From CAYSSJ01 sp964433675 (GTDB lineage Bacteria; Cloacimonadota; Cloacimonadia; Cloacimonadales; TCS61): 64,000 bases of DNA. This document shows, in pieces, positions 35,894 to 45,286 of this stretch. Every line of letters begins with the position of its first letter. The stretch's first letter is position 1. A program made the position numbers and the translations under genes. Location of the stretch: contig CAYSSJ010000005.1 of the NCBI GenBank assembly GCA_964433675.1, forward strand, positions 62,001 to 126,000, in the 5' to 3' direction. Under the pieces are notes generated by a model. That model had not been told where the DNA came from, did not search any database, and worked only from the letters and a program-made list of their open reading frames with translations.

Positions 35894-36793
35894 ATGAGAG
35901 AATTTGTCGAATATCACCCTGATGTGAAAAGAGCTTTGCAGGAAGCCAGACCGATCGTAGCATTGGAATCTACTCTGATAGCACATGGTCTGCCATATCC
36001 ACAAAATTTGGAATTAGCCCTTGATCTGCAAAAAATAGCGCAAAACATGGGTGTAACTGCTGCTACGATATGTTTGATGGACGGGAAGATAAAAGTCGGT
36101 GTAAACGAAGAAGAACTAAGCATATTGGCAGAAACAGATAATGTGCGCAAAACTAACGCTCGGGATATCGCCGGCATCTTGGAATCCGGAGAGATCGGGG
36201 CAACTACTGTTAGCGCTTCTATCATCTGCAGCTATTTAGCCGGTATCGAAGTGTTTGCTACAGGCGGGATCGGGGGAGTTCATAGAAATGCAGACAGCAC
36301 TTTCGATATTTCGTCTGATTTGCAGATTATGGCTCAGTATCCGATTATTGTAGTTTCAGCCGGTGCCAAATCGATTCTCGATATTCCTAAAACATTGGAA
36401 TATCTCGAAACTTGTTCCATACCGGTTTACGGTTATCAAACCGATAGTTTCCCACTTTTTCATACGGCAGTCTCTCCTTATCTCATTTCCCGGATAGAAT
36501 CCTCTTCTCAGATTGTTAAACTCTATCAGATTCACAAAAAAATCCAAAAATCTGCTATCTTGATAGCAAATCCGATCCCCGGACAGGATGAAATCTGTTA
36601 TGATAGTATGCAAAGCTACATAGAAGCGGCTTTGCGGGATGCTGAGAGTAATAAGGTCAGCGGGAAAAAGCTTACCCCGTTTTTACTGAACCGATTAGCA
36701 GAATTAAGTGATGGTGCCACTGTAAAAGCTAATATCGCTTTGATAAAGCATAATGTCAAATTAGCATGCGAGATAGCCCATAAATTTGTTTGA
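35894..36793 (+). CDS. psuG: Pseudouridine-5'-phosphate glycosidase
   Basis: 299 residues of the PsuG family, also called indigoidine synthase A-like. It splits pseudouridine phosphate to uracil and ribose 5-phosphate. Signatures are ARPIVALESTLIAHGLPYPQN at the start, TVSASIICSYLAGIEVFATGGIGGVHR, and SAGAKSILDIPKTLEYLET with the Schiff-base lysine. It lies 5 bases after rlpA, so the two are co-transcribed. No kinase PsuK is next to it. Confidence 0.94.
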   Translation: MREFVEYHPDVKRALQEARPIVALESTLIAHGLPYPQNLELALDLQKIAQNMGVTAATICLMDGKIKVGVNEEELSILAETDNVRKTNARDIAGILESGEIGATTVSASIICSYLAGIEVFATGGIGGVHRNADSTFDISSDLQIMAQYPIIVVSAGAKSILDIPKTLEYLETCSIPVYGYQTDSFPLFHTAVSPYLISRIESSSQIVKLYQIHKKIQKSAILIANPIPGQDEICYDSMQSYIEAALRDAESNKVSGKKLTPFLLNRLAELSDGATVKANIALIKHNVKLACEIAHKFV

Positions 36794-36828
36794 TATTTAT
36801 TCTGCAGAAGTTTGTTGGAAAAAGAAAA

Positions 36829-36853
36829 AGCCCCGCAATTACACGGGGCTTTT
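36829..36853. terminator. Bidirectional terminator between psuG and ppiD
   Basis: AGCCCCG (36829-36835) pairs with CGGGGCT (36844-36850), 8-base loop. TTTT follows on the plus strand, and a longer T-rich tail follows on the minus strand, so it can end both convergent transcripts. Confidence 0.88.
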
Positions 36854-36872
36854 AGTCTATTAGTTTTGGTTT

Positions 36873-38654
36873 TTATAAATTGAAGAATTGATGCCGATTA
36901 TCTTCGATTTCGGCAGAGTCCATCAAGTTTCGGTACCATTCGTTCAGATGTTGATCTTCCGCTTCCCTTTGTGCTTCTTGCATCAGAGTTGCTTTGTTTT
37001 CTTCAAATTTTTCCATATCAGGATAGCTACGGCTTTCCACCAGAGCTATATAGGCTCCGTTTTCACCAACAATCAGATCGGTGAACTCATTTTCTTCTTT
37101 GTTTAAGATAGCCCGGTTCAGATCTTCCACTCTCCCGATCTTGCCAAGTTGTTTATCTATAGAGATATCTTCAGCTTCGACTATTTCGATACCTTCTGCA
37201 GTGGCTGCTTGCAAATATTGAGAAGGTTCATATCGGTCGGCAAATTCACGCGCTTTTTCTACGATAATCTCCCTTTTCTTTCTGTTTTCCAAGGTTCTAT
37301 TGATACGTTGTCTTACTTCGGAGATATCCTGATAATGATCACCGACGACATGAGAGATCTCCGCCACTATAAAGTCATCCTGCATCTGGATTGGTTGGTG
37401 TAAAGCTCCCAATCTGTTTGAAAAGGCAAAATCTACCAACTCTTCACTTCTACCAAGTCCACCGATATGCTGAGCGTCTTCAAAGAAATCGGGTGTCTCT
37501 TCTGCTTCATATTGGAAATCTTCAGCAGCACGTTCCAAACCGAGTTCTTTTGCACGTTCGTGTAAATCTTCTGCTCGAGCTGCTAAATTCTGTCTGGTTT
37601 GTTCGGAAGCTTGATCTTGGATAAGGATGTGTCTGGCTCTTATTTCCAATTCACCATCTTCGTTTCTTCGTCTATCCATCAGTTCGATGATATGCCATCC
37701 GAAACGGGTATATACAGGTTCACTTATCTCACCGATCTCCAGATCAAAGGCGACTTCTTCAAAATCGGGGATCATCCGACCGCGAGTAAAATAGCCCAGA
37801 TCTCCACCTTGCTGAGCAGAACCGGGATCGTCTGAATATTGTTCTACCATATCCACAAAATCAGCACCTTCCATCAATTGCTGATGAACTTCATCAACCA
37901 GCTCTTTGGTCTCCGCTTTGTCAGATTCACTCGGTTCCAGACGGAGACGGACATAGCTGAGTCGGCGGGCAGGACCACGTTTGTAATCTTCTGTATTTTC
38001 CTCGTAATACGCTCTGATCTCTTCATCGGTAACTTCTACTTCTTCGACCGACTGGGGATCGAAGAAGATAATCTTGGCATTTGCCAGATTATTGTCATCA
38101 TAATATTGTTGTCTTACGTCTTCTTCTGTAACCTGAACTTCCGATTTTACATCTTCAAAAAGTCTTTCATACGGCAGTGAAGAGCGAATCATCGATTCCA
38201 TGTACTCGGCAAATTGCGGATTGTTCAGCAGCACTTCTTCATATTTGGAATAGTCAAATTGACCGTCTGTCTGAAATTCAGGAATGCTGCGTATATTCTC
38301 ATCCGGATTGCGCAGTTGTTCTACAATGTCTCTGTCTCTAACTCTTATGCGGCGACGTCTAATCTCTTGGTCGTAAAGTGTCTGAGCTACCAGTTGGTTC
38401 CAAGTCTGCTCGTTTAGCTGACGCATAGTCTGCTCGGTGATCTGTTCGTCCGGGTTTTCTTGCATATAATTGATATAGGCATTTCTGAGATATTCGTTGT
38501 ATTCCTCGTAGTGAATCTTGCGTCCATCAATCGAACCTACATAGGGGCGAGGCGAAAATATCCCGGATATGCCTCCGATAGCCATCGATAAGATGAATAC
38601 GAATGCTATTATGTAAATCACTATTTTTGCATTTTTTCTTAATCCTTCTAACAT
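36873..38654 (-). CDS. ppiD: SurA/PpiD-type periplasmic peptidyl-prolyl isomerase
   Basis: 593 residues. A short cytoplasmic lead and one membrane helix (about 11-33) anchor a periplasmic chaperone. The N-terminal SurA-like helical domain (about 40-200) precedes a parvulin domain (about 225-345: ARRLSYVRLRL, EQYSDDPGSAQQGGDLGYFTRGRMIPDFEEVAF, RFGWHIIELMDRR). A second degenerate parvulin-like region follows and the helical part returns at the end. It would help fold outer-membrane and secreted proteins such as the porin and barrel proteins here. AGGAGG lies just before the ATG. Confidence 0.9.
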   Translation of the reverse strand: MLEGLRKNAKIVIYIIAFVFILSMAIGGISGIFSPRPYVGSIDGRKIHYEEYNEYLRNAYINYMQENPDEQITEQTMRQLNEQTWNQLVAQTLYDQEIRRRRIRVRDRDIVEQLRNPDENIRSIPEFQTDGQFDYSKYEEVLLNNPQFAEYMESMIRSSLPYERLFEDVKSEVQVTEEDVRQQYYDDNNLANAKIIFFDPQSVEEVEVTDEEIRAYYEENTEDYKRGPARRLSYVRLRLEPSESDKAETKELVDEVHQQLMEGADFVDMVEQYSDDPGSAQQGGDLGYFTRGRMIPDFEEVAFDLEIGEISEPVYTRFGWHIIELMDRRRNEDGELEIRARHILIQDQASEQTRQNLAARAEDLHERAKELGLERAAEDFQYEAEETPDFFEDAQHIGGLGRSEELVDFAFSNRLGALHQPIQMQDDFIVAEISHVVGDHYQDISEVRQRINRTLENRKKREIIVEKAREFADRYEPSQYLQAATAEGIEIVEAEDISIDKQLGKIGRVEDLNRAILNKEENEFTDLIVGENGAYIALVESRSYPDMEKFEENKATLMQEAQREAEDQHLNEWYRNLMDSAEIEDNRHQFFNL

Positions 38655-38683
38655 TTATTTTCCTCCAATATATTTATAGTGCA

Positions 38684-38703
38684 AAAACGCAAACAAGCGT
38701 TTT
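38684..38703. repeat. Small hairpin upstream of ppiD
   Basis: AAAACGC (38684-38690) and GCGTTTT (38697-38703) form a 7-bp stem with a 6-base loop. It lies 30 bases before ppiD on the minus strand. It may be a weak terminator or a leader hairpin. Otherwise the 273 bases from 38655 to 38927 hold only the terminator listed next. Confidence 0.4.
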
Positions 38704-38878
38704 TATTTCAAGTATTTTTTTTAAATAATCTAATTTAATCTCATTGATTGCAAATTATTTGTGATAATTAAGCTGGTTTTGACGGCAAAAAAGATTGTTT
38801 TGAAAGAGCCGGGAAGTGTAGTTTGAAACAGGCAGGGTGACATTGGTAAGATATGGGCAAAGATGACAGCAAGATAGC

Positions 38879-38909
38879 AAAAGAGCATAGGGCTGTTCAC
38901 CCCATGCTC
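38879..38909 (-). terminator. Terminator of the TetR-MMPL operon
   Basis: On the minus strand a 10-bp stem with one G-T pair (GAGCATGGGG at 38909-38900 with CCCTATGCTC at 38892-38883), a 7-base loop and then TTTT. It follows the last gene of the envelope module by 18 bases. Confidence 0.85.
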
Positions 38910-38927
38910 ATGCATACTAACTATTTG

Positions 38928-40133
38928 TTAGAAATCTAACCTTACTTGAAGATAAGCCATGTCATTTTCATTGAATTGCCCAAAAGCACCTTCATCACCA
39001 AAAAATAAATTATAACCAGCGAGGATATTTATCCCATCTGCAAGGTCATAACTTAATTTGAAACGAAGCAAACCATCCTCATCGTTAATGCCATAATAGC
39101 CAAACAGATTAAAAATGAGCTTCTCGCGCAGGAATGTTTTGTTTAACAGAAAACTGAGGGTATTGGTGAATTCGTCTTGGTTGATACTATCGTCATAATC
39201 GATGATATGTTGTTGTATAAATTGTAAACTGACATCCACATCGAACCAGTTAGAATCATATCCGACCAGATAATGTAGATAATCGTTCTTGCTGACACCA
39301 TCGGCTGTCAGATCTGAGGATGAGAAACGCTTATCGAAAGAATATGCAGCTTCGGCTCTAGCCAAGGCTCCTCCCACAGTTTTGTTTACACTAGTTCCCA
39401 CCAAAGGTAAGCGGTGATATTTAGGCTTAACCAAGACAGTATTATCTGGCTGGAGAATGAGATGTGGTACGGGAGTGTCATCCCAAAGATAGGCAGCCAT
39501 CACTTCCAGATCAAAAAGACTACCCATTCTTGAAAATTTGAGAGCAAATTCGCTATTGGAAAATTTTGCTGAAACTTCCTGCGGATCTTCAACTTGAGCA
39601 TTAGCTGGAAAGTCTTTAATATTCGGGAACCAAATTGAACTAGGCTCCGGTTGAATCGTCGGCTGAAAAGCCGGTATCCAGATAGTTTCCAAAGTTGAAT
39701 TCCCGATATAATAGTTCAACTTCATTGCATTGATACCGATTCGTATTTCTTCGAAATCCGGCAGCACAAATTCCGAAAGGTCACGCGGTGAAATTAGATC
39801 CGTGATGAATACACCATCTGCCTTTCCCCAGACAATCTGCTGTTTACCTATCCTTAGATCGAAATCAGGAAAATAAATATCAATATAGCTCTGCCTGAGG
39901 GTAATGCCAACCTCTTTGCGAATATCATTAAATACGAACACCGGATTAACATAGAAATTGAAGTTATCTTTTCTGTAGTCCATTCTTAGATCAAATGTGT
40001 TTTGCAGTACAGCATATTCACTCAATTCTGTAAGCAAGCCCATATAGGAACGTATGAATCCTCTATGATTTATTTCTGAATGCAGAGCGGAGATCGTTAT
40101 TACGACGAGTATTAGTATTATAATCCGTTTCAT
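38928..40133 (-). CDS. Outer-membrane barrel protein of the MMPL module (DUF1302-like)
   Basis: 401 residues with a signal peptide (1-18) and a beta-strand pattern throughout. The stretch DLRIGKQQIVWGKADGVFITDLISPRDL resembles the conserved core of DUF1302/alginate-export-like barrels, where an Arg-x-Gly-x-Gln strand is followed by WG-D. The chain ends in an aromatic strand closing with LDF, the usual outer-membrane insertion signal. DUF1302-type barrels often sit beside a LolA-like protein and an MMPL exporter, as here, so it may be the outer-membrane exit or receiver for the exported lipid or hydrophobic compound. Confidence 0.78.
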   Translation of the reverse strand: MKRIIILILVVITISALHSEINHRGFIRSYMGLLTELSEYAVLQNTFDLRMDYRKDNFNFYVNPVFVFNDIRKEVGITLRQSYIDIYFPDFDLRIGKQQIVWGKADGVFITDLISPRDLSEFVLPDFEEIRIGINAMKLNYYIGNSTLETIWIPAFQPTIQPEPSSIWFPNIKDFPANAQVEDPQEVSAKFSNSEFALKFSRMGSLFDLEVMAAYLWDDTPVPHLILQPDNTVLVKPKYHRLPLVGTSVNKTVGGALARAEAAYSFDKRFSSSDLTADGVSKNDYLHYLVGYDSNWFDVDVSLQFIQQHIIDYDDSINQDEFTNTLSFLLNKTFLREKLIFNLFGYYGINDEDGLLRFKLSYDLADGINILAGYNLFFGDEGAFGQFNENDMAYLQVRLDF

Positions 40134-40170
40134 TTGTTCCTCCTTCGTTTAGTTGTATGATGTTTATGTA

Positions 40171-40962
40171 TCATAACCCTCTTCTCATCATTCTTTCGCT
40201 AAATGTGCTATCGTCGATGCCGGTGTCTAATTCCACATTGTTAAGCTCCATGATAGTTTGATGATCAGATTGGACATTGTGCATCTCTGATTTTGTAATG
40301 ATATGATAACCTTGGATGTTCTCAACTCTCTGTACTTCTAAAATTTTCAGCAGTTCGCCATCTCTATCATAAAACTCTTTTTTCTTTCCCAGCCAACTAT
40401 CTTTTACTACCCAACTAATGGTTTTTGAGTACACATAATCATGTTGGGGAATGCTCCGGATGACATAACACATCTTACCATCATATTCTTCTTCTCTAAG
40501 GATAGTATGTTCATCTTCTGATGGATGTCTTTCGCCAAGATCATCATAAGTGAAATCTGAGCCCATGAAATAGTCGCTTCTGCTGTCGCTGGAGATTCGT
40601 CTGACCCGTTTGAGAGCAGGCAGATAAAGCCACTGATCATCATTTTTGCCTTCTTGGGTGTAACTCCAGTTCATGAATGATGTGTTATGTACATCAGCAG
40701 GTGCGATAAAAAACATGATCTTTTTATCAACGTCGCCGAAATCTTTTTGATATTGTTTGATTATTCTTTCACGCTGATTACCCCTTCTGTTGATCAACGT
40801 CATCGTTACTTCAGCAGTCTGATCTTCGCCGGTCGGACGATTGTAAACCTTTTCCATAACTTCCATTCCACTGATCTCTTCTGCTGTTAATAATGTCCCC
40901 AGTAGTAGTAGCATTATCAACAGGCTAATTCTGATTGCATTTGTTTGTTTTGTTCCAGACAT
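40171..40962 (-). CDS. Outer membrane lipoprotein-sorting (LolA-like) protein
   Basis: 263 residues. An N-terminal hydrophobic segment (about 12-27) acts as signal, then a LolA-like half-barrel: EVTMTLINRRGNQRERIIKQYQKDFGDVDKKIMFFIAPADVHNTSFMNWSY, then DQWLYLPALKRVRRISSDSRSDYFMGSDFTYDDL. This YLPALKRVRRI-SDYFMGSDF core is the mark of the family called outer membrane lipoprotein-sorting protein (PF17131). Such proteins are thought to carry lipids across the periplasm. It lies between the permease and the barrel gene, 37 bases before the latter. Confidence 0.9.
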   Translation of the reverse strand: MSGTKQTNAIRISLLIMLLLLGTLLTAEEISGMEVMEKVYNRPTGEDQTAEVTMTLINRRGNQRERIIKQYQKDFGDVDKKIMFFIAPADVHNTSFMNWSYTQEGKNDDQWLYLPALKRVRRISSDSRSDYFMGSDFTYDDLGERHPSEDEHTILREEEYDGKMCYVIRSIPQHDYVYSKTISWVVKDSWLGKKKEFYDRDGELLKILEVQRVENIQGYHIITKSEMHNVQSDHQTIMELNNVELDTGIDDSTFSERMMRRGL

Positions 40963-40973
40963 TTTAGTCCCCC

Positions 40974-41471
40974 TTATTTGTTTTGTTTTAAAATTTTATC
41001 CAAAATGAATCCCATCAATGTTATAAAAATGATAGACAGAGACAGACGAGCGAGCATGAATTTCAAGCCCAAAAATTGTAATTCTACCAGTTCTTGAGGA
41101 ATTTTGATGCATGCCCATGCAGATAAGAAGATCACTATATTTTTGGTAGAAGCCCCTTTATTTTTTAAAGTTTGAGCTATTGGGAAAGCTACAAATAGCG
41201 GGCCGGTGGGTATAGCACCCAGTACAAATGAAATTGCGATTCCCTTTAGACCACTTTTATCACCTAATTGATTTAAGATAAACTCATCCGATATCCAGAC
41301 GGAGAATAGCCCCATCAGAACCAGTATAGCAGGGAAGATCACCACCATCTGTAAGAAATAATCGAAAGAAGTATTTAGTATCATTGATGATTTTTCAGGA
41401 ACCAGAGCTATTACAATCAACGAAGCCAACACGATTAGAGCTAATAAGATCAGATTTCTTCCGGATTTCAT
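40974..41471 (-). CDS. Half-size permease, second half (DUF318/ArsP-like)
   Basis: 165 residues with four to five membrane helices. LGAIPTGPLFVAFPIAQTLKNKGASTKNIVIFLSAWACIKIPQELVEL resembles the second half of DUF318-type permeases, whose conserved G-P-x-x-A-F-P loop sits between helices. The preceding gene looks like the first half, so the transporter is split over two genes. It overlaps its neighbour by 4 bases. The substrate is unknown; metals, arsenicals or sulphur species have been proposed for the family. Confidence 0.7.
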   Translation of the reverse strand: MKSGRNLILLALIVLASLIVIALVPEKSSMILNTSFDYFLQMVVIFPAILVLMGLFSVWISDEFILNQLGDKSGLKGIAISFVLGAIPTGPLFVAFPIAQTLKNKGASTKNIVIFLSAWACIKIPQELVELQFLGLKFMLARLSLSIIFITLMGFILDKILKQNK

Positions 41472-41943
41472 AGCAGTACTCCCATTAATGCGGCAATGAT
41501 CAAAGCAAAGATCAGGCTAAACAAATTCCTATACAGGGTAAATTTCTTACCCAATGTTTTGATCTCCAAAGGTAAGGTGACGAATCCGATCATTGTTAGA
41601 GTAGTTATAAAAACAGCAACAGAACTTATAGAAGCTCCCTCTGCCAAAAATGACCCTGCCAGTGGAAATGCCAACAAGGCAGGCAGATGGATTATTCCAC
41701 CGATAATCGCGATAAGAATAAATCCTCTGACCCACTCTCTTGACCAAAAAGTAAAGCTATAGTATCGGAGAAAAGTCCATAGATCAGTCCGATCAAAAGG
41801 ATGACAGATAAAACGGTCGGTGCCAGAGTTTTCGCTGTCGTGAATGCAATTGTGAACGCTTTTTTCGTTTTTTGTTTACCTTTTGCTAGAGAAACAATCA
41901 ATAAAACTACCACTATTGCATTGATGAAAAGTGCAGTTAGCAT
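41468..41943 (-). pseudogene. Half-size permease, first half, frameshifted
   Basis: The ATG at 41943 opens a membrane protein that runs to an in-frame stop at 41692 after a non-membrane tail. The expected helices (WVRGFILIAIIGGIIHLP, then LAFPLAGSFLAEGASISSVAVF) continue in another frame to a stop at 41468. The break is at an AG tandem (plus-strand CTCTCT, 41735-41740). Removing one AG pair gives FGQEWVRGFIL and one frame of 157 residues. This is a 2-bp slippage insertion, or phase variation, or a sequence error. The start overlaps the MMPL stop by 7 bases. Confidence 0.8.
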
Positions 41944-44276
41944 GGCTTCTCCTCTTCAGGCTTATTCGTTTGATCATCCTGGCGTTCATTATGCTTTGGC
42001 TTCTTGAAAAACAAGTTTGATCTATATAGTAATATAAGCATGATAGTTACAGTTCCCAGAAAACTGGTGAACATATTCAGAGAAACGAGTGCTCCCAAGC
42101 TTCTGTTAGGTGGAAATACTGAAAACAGCAATACGAGAAAACCGGCAATAACAACCATTGCATTATAACTGATGGCTCTGCCGGAATGATGCATAGTCTC
42201 CTGCACGGTTTTGTCTTTAGCATAGCTTTTTGCATAAGTTCTGTAGCGATCGATAAAATGTACCGCGTAATCAATACCAATCCCAATTGCTATACTCGAA
42301 ACTAACGCAGTTGTGGTACTAAGCGGAATATTGAAAAGCCCCATTACACCAAATCCGATAAGAGCGGTAATTGTGATGGGAATTGCACCTATCAGTCCGA
42401 CCAAAACTTTCTTGAACATCAAAGAGAGCAAAATGACAATGATGATCAGTGAGAGAATCAGACTCTTGATCTGTCCTTCCAGAATCAGATCAGTGAAAAC
42501 CAGAGCTTTGTAGCCCGATCCGGCGTAATTTAGAGACACACCATGTTCTGCAAAAGCATTTTCAAATTGTTCTACCATTGCGATAGCACCCTTTATTGTT
42601 TTTGAATCATCGCTTTTTAGTTGTAAGGTCAAATTTGCCATTCTGTAGTCGTAATCAACTACTTTCCATAAATTGTCCGGATCTCCACTCATTTCGTAAA
42701 GCAGCAAATACTGAGCATTCAACTCGGCAGAATCGGGAATTCTGTCATATTCTTCATCATCTTCATGCATTACTTTGTTCATCCGTTTCAAAAAATCAGA
42801 CAATGAGAAGGAATTGCCTACGTCCGGTAATTCAATCTCCGCTCTTGTCTGAAGTTCATCCATTAATGTCAGGATAGCAGGAGATTTGAAAGCATCCTCT
42901 CTGTCTGCCTCCAAAATGACATTCAGAGAACTCGTTCCACCGAAATGTTTGTTTATAAATGCGTCGGTTTGAACTATATCGCTATCTTTTTCGAAATTAT
43001 CCAGAAAACTGGAATTGATCCACACTTTCGTAACTCCATAAATGGAAATAGCTATAACCAGCACAGTTAGCAGGATGATAACCAACTTGTTTTTAAGCAC
43101 TAGCTTGGCAATATTATGAAAAAATGGTGATTGCGAGTTTTTATCCGATTTGCGCTTTTTCCTTTTTGTATAACCAAACAGCCTCGTATAGGCAGGAATG
43201 AAAACTAAAGATAGTACCATCGCAGAGAGTACACCAAAAGCGCTGAACAAACCGAAGTATTTGATCGGATAGACCTGGGAGGTAAGCAATGATATAAAAC
43301 CAATTGCTGTAGTAATTGAAGTCATAACCACAGGTTTCCACATTTGCTTTATCATATCATTGATTGCTACACTACACTCAGCATGGTCTTTTTTTTGCAG
43401 AAACAATTCCATATGACTGAAAAGATGGATCCCGTATGCTACTCCAATGGCAACTAACATAACAGGAATCATGGTGGAGACCGCATAAATAGGTATATTC
43501 AGTGATGCTTTCAAACCAAAAGTCCATATAACACTCAGCAATACTACCAGCATGACTGAAATCGAATATTTGATGCTTCTCAGTAATAGTAATAGAATTA
43601 TAATTATTACAACGATAACAATAGGAACCATCTTTTGCATATCCTTCGGTCCCAAATATGCCATCTCACCTTCCACGATCGGACTGCCGGCAATATATAT
43701 CTGTTCCGGACCTTCAAAACTTTCTGCTAAATCCAATATGCTATGATAAAATTCCTGACTGAATACATTACTTTCTATCTCGGCAATAACCAAAGCAATA
43801 TTCTCATCATGCGAAACCATCCTCCCATATACCATATCATTATCGCGAACTTTCCTTCTGAGTTCCTGCAATTCTTCATCAGTATCCGGTACTGTGGTAT
43901 AAAAGGGAGTTACATCGAGTCCGAGTTCGGTTCCGAATATATTGTCCGCCGTGTATATGGAACCCACATCGTTTTTATTAATCTCTTTCATATTGCCTAA
44001 TTCACGGGTAATGTCGGTAATCTTTTGTAAAGTCCTCTTATTGTAGATCCCCTCGGCATTTTCCACCGCAATGATTATACCATCTTTAATATCGAAAATC
44101 TCTTCTGCTTCGTCGCTATATACGAAAGCTGGATGCGATTGGGGCATATACTCATCCAGATTTGTCTCCATCTGACTATTATCTATCATTCTGATAAAGA
44201 AATAGACAGTTAATAGAACGATAGCTAATACTATTAATAATGGCTTTTGGTTGATTTTAATCAATAAACTTTCCAC
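41937..44276 (-). CDS. MMPL/RND family exporter (HAE3 type)
   Basis: 779 residues with the doubled RND layout: helix 1, a large periplasmic loop (about 35-210), five helices (about 215-370), helix 7 (about 385-405), a second periplasmic loop (about 410-600) and five helices (about 605-755). The loops and the helix motifs GVAYGIHLFSHME and GIGIDYAVHFIDRYRTY match the hydrophobe/amphiphile efflux-3 group (MmpL, HpnN). Such proteins move lipids or hydrophobic compounds using the proton gradient. It is the first transporter gene after tetR and has a candidate TetR site just before its start. Confidence 0.92.
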   Translation of the reverse strand: MESLLIKINQKPLLIVLAIVLLTVYFFIRMIDNSQMETNLDEYMPQSHPAFVYSDEAEEIFDIKDGIIIAVENAEGIYNKRTLQKITDITRELGNMKEINKNDVGSIYTADNIFGTELGLDVTPFYTTVPDTDEELQELRRKVRDNDMVYGRMVSHDENIALVIAEIESNVFSQEFYHSILDLAESFEGPEQIYIAGSPIVEGEMAYLGPKDMQKMVPIVIVVIIIILLLLLRSIKYSISVMLVVLLSVIWTFGLKASLNIPIYAVSTMIPVMLVAIGVAYGIHLFSHMELFLQKKDHAECSVAINDMIKQMWKPVVMTSITTAIGFISLLTSQVYPIKYFGLFSAFGVLSAMVLSLVFIPAYTRLFGYTKRKKRKSDKNSQSPFFHNIAKLVLKNKLVIILLTVLVIAISIYGVTKVWINSSFLDNFEKDSDIVQTDAFINKHFGGTSSLNVILEADREDAFKSPAILTLMDELQTRAEIELPDVGNSFSLSDFLKRMNKVMHEDDEEYDRIPDSAELNAQYLLLYEMSGDPDNLWKVVDYDYRMANLTLQLKSDDSKTIKGAIAMVEQFENAFAEHGVSLNYAGSGYKALVFTDLILEGQIKSLILSLIIIVILLSLMFKKVLVGLIGAIPITITALIGFGVMGLFNIPLSTTTALVSSIAIGIGIDYAVHFIDRYRTYAKSYAKDKTVQETMHHSGRAISYNAMVVIAGFLVLLFSVFPPNRSLGALVSLNMFTSFLGTVTIMLILLYRSNLFFKKPKHNERQDDQTNKPEEEKPC

Positions 44277-44289
44277 TTAACCCTCCAAA

Positions 44290-44305
44290 TTAGTGTTTAC
44301 TAACT
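44290..44305. promoter_or_regulatory. Candidate TetR operator between tetR and the MMPL gene
   Basis: TTAGTGTTTACTAACT contains the inverted arms TTAGT and ACTAA around a 4-base centre. Twelve of its 16 bases match the site at 44917-44932 in the same orientation. It lies 14 bases before the MMPL start codon. Confidence 0.5.
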
Positions 44306-44321
44306 GAATGCTCAAAAAAAA

Positions 44322-44900
44322 TTACAGCCGTATCATTTTATAGATATCATCTGCGAGGTGAGAGCCTTCGGAGTTCAGATTGAACATCATACCCGACATA
44401 CTCCACTGGGTTACCAGTAATCTCATGGATCCCACTATCAACCTTGTCAGATTCACCGCGCTGATATCAAGACGGATCTTACCATTTTGGGCAGCATTTT
44501 GGATAATATCATGCAAAACCGTTTGAGATTCTGTCATCATAGTCAAGATAGAATTCTTCAGAATTGCATCATTTTGAAAGATCGGCTCTGCAAAAATGAT
44601 CTTGGCCAAATAAGGCTTTGATTCTAATAGTTGAAAATGCTCTTTGACAAAAGTAACGATGCATTCAGCTTCTGGTTGGGAAGACCGTAGTTTTTGTAGC
44701 ACCGGCATCATCGTAATTTTGAAATATGAGATTATCGTTTGCAGGATCTCTTGTTTATTTTTGAAATGTCTATAAAGAGCTGGTTCTGTAACTCCGATCT
44801 CAGCAGCCAATCTCTTTGTAGTTAAGCTTTGAATCCCATTATCCGCAATTATGCGTATAGCAGCATCGACTATCTGCTGCTGCCTCTTACTCAATTCCAT
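44322..44900 (-). CDS. TetR/AcrR family repressor of the MMPL module
   Basis: 192 residues from the ATG at 44900, just after GAGGAGG. The N-terminal DNA-binding domain (KRQQQIVDAAIRIIADNGIQSLTTKRLAAEIGVTEPALYRHFKNKQEIL) is a typical TetR helix-turn-helix. The C-terminal ligand pocket is helical and divergent. It is the first gene of the operon TetR-MMPL-half permeases-LolA-like-barrel, so it probably represses its own operon and is released by a hydrophobic ligand. Confidence 0.92.
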   Translation of the reverse strand: MELSKRQQQIVDAAIRIIADNGIQSLTTKRLAAEIGVTEPALYRHFKNKQEILQTIISYFKITMMPVLQKLRSSQPEAECIVTFVKEHFQLLESKPYLAKIIFAEPIFQNDAILKNSILTMMTESQTVLHDIIQNAAQNGKIRLDISAVNLTRLIVGSMRLLVTQWSMSGMMFNLNSEGSHLADDIYKMIRL

Positions 44901-44916
44901 CTTTTTCCTCCTCAAA

Positions 44917-44932
44917 TTAATAATCACTAACT
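44917..44932. promoter_or_regulatory. Candidate TetR operator upstream of tetR
   Basis: TTAATAATCACTAACT, near-palindromic with arms TTAAT and ACTAA, shares 12 of 16 bases with the site at 44290. It lies 17 bases before the tetR start, where a repressor would block its promoter. Confidence 0.5.
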
Positions 44933-45286
44933 AAGATAATTCGGACTGTTGTAATGTCAAATAATAAATTAAAAAAAAGTAATTATATCAATAAAATGGT
45001 GTTAACAATAGGGGTGATGAGTAGGAATTTCCATCTATGCAAACCTTATTACAGGTTAAAACATATTAACCTATAGTAAGACATATCTGGTATTTTTAAG
45101 CTAAGATATGGATCCATATAGAGTATTCAAGTAGAAAATAGCAGTGAGCAAAAACGTATACCAGAGATTGGTGGTCGGAGAACAGAGGTCATTAAAATGC
45201 TGAAAGAAGGACTATAGACTAAAGGCGAAGGAGGAATATAAATTGTGCAATATACCAAGAAATTATACACAATTCCACAATTTTGA
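44933..45286. other. Gene-free stretch upstream of tetR with an inverted repeat
   Basis: No intact gene is seen. AGGTTAA (45053-45059) and TTAACCT (45066-45072) form a 7-bp inverted repeat with a 6-base loop. A short plus-strand frame from about 45141 reads RIPEIGGRRTEVIKMLKEG and stops at 45213; it looks like a protein relic but is not recognised. Confidence 0.4.
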
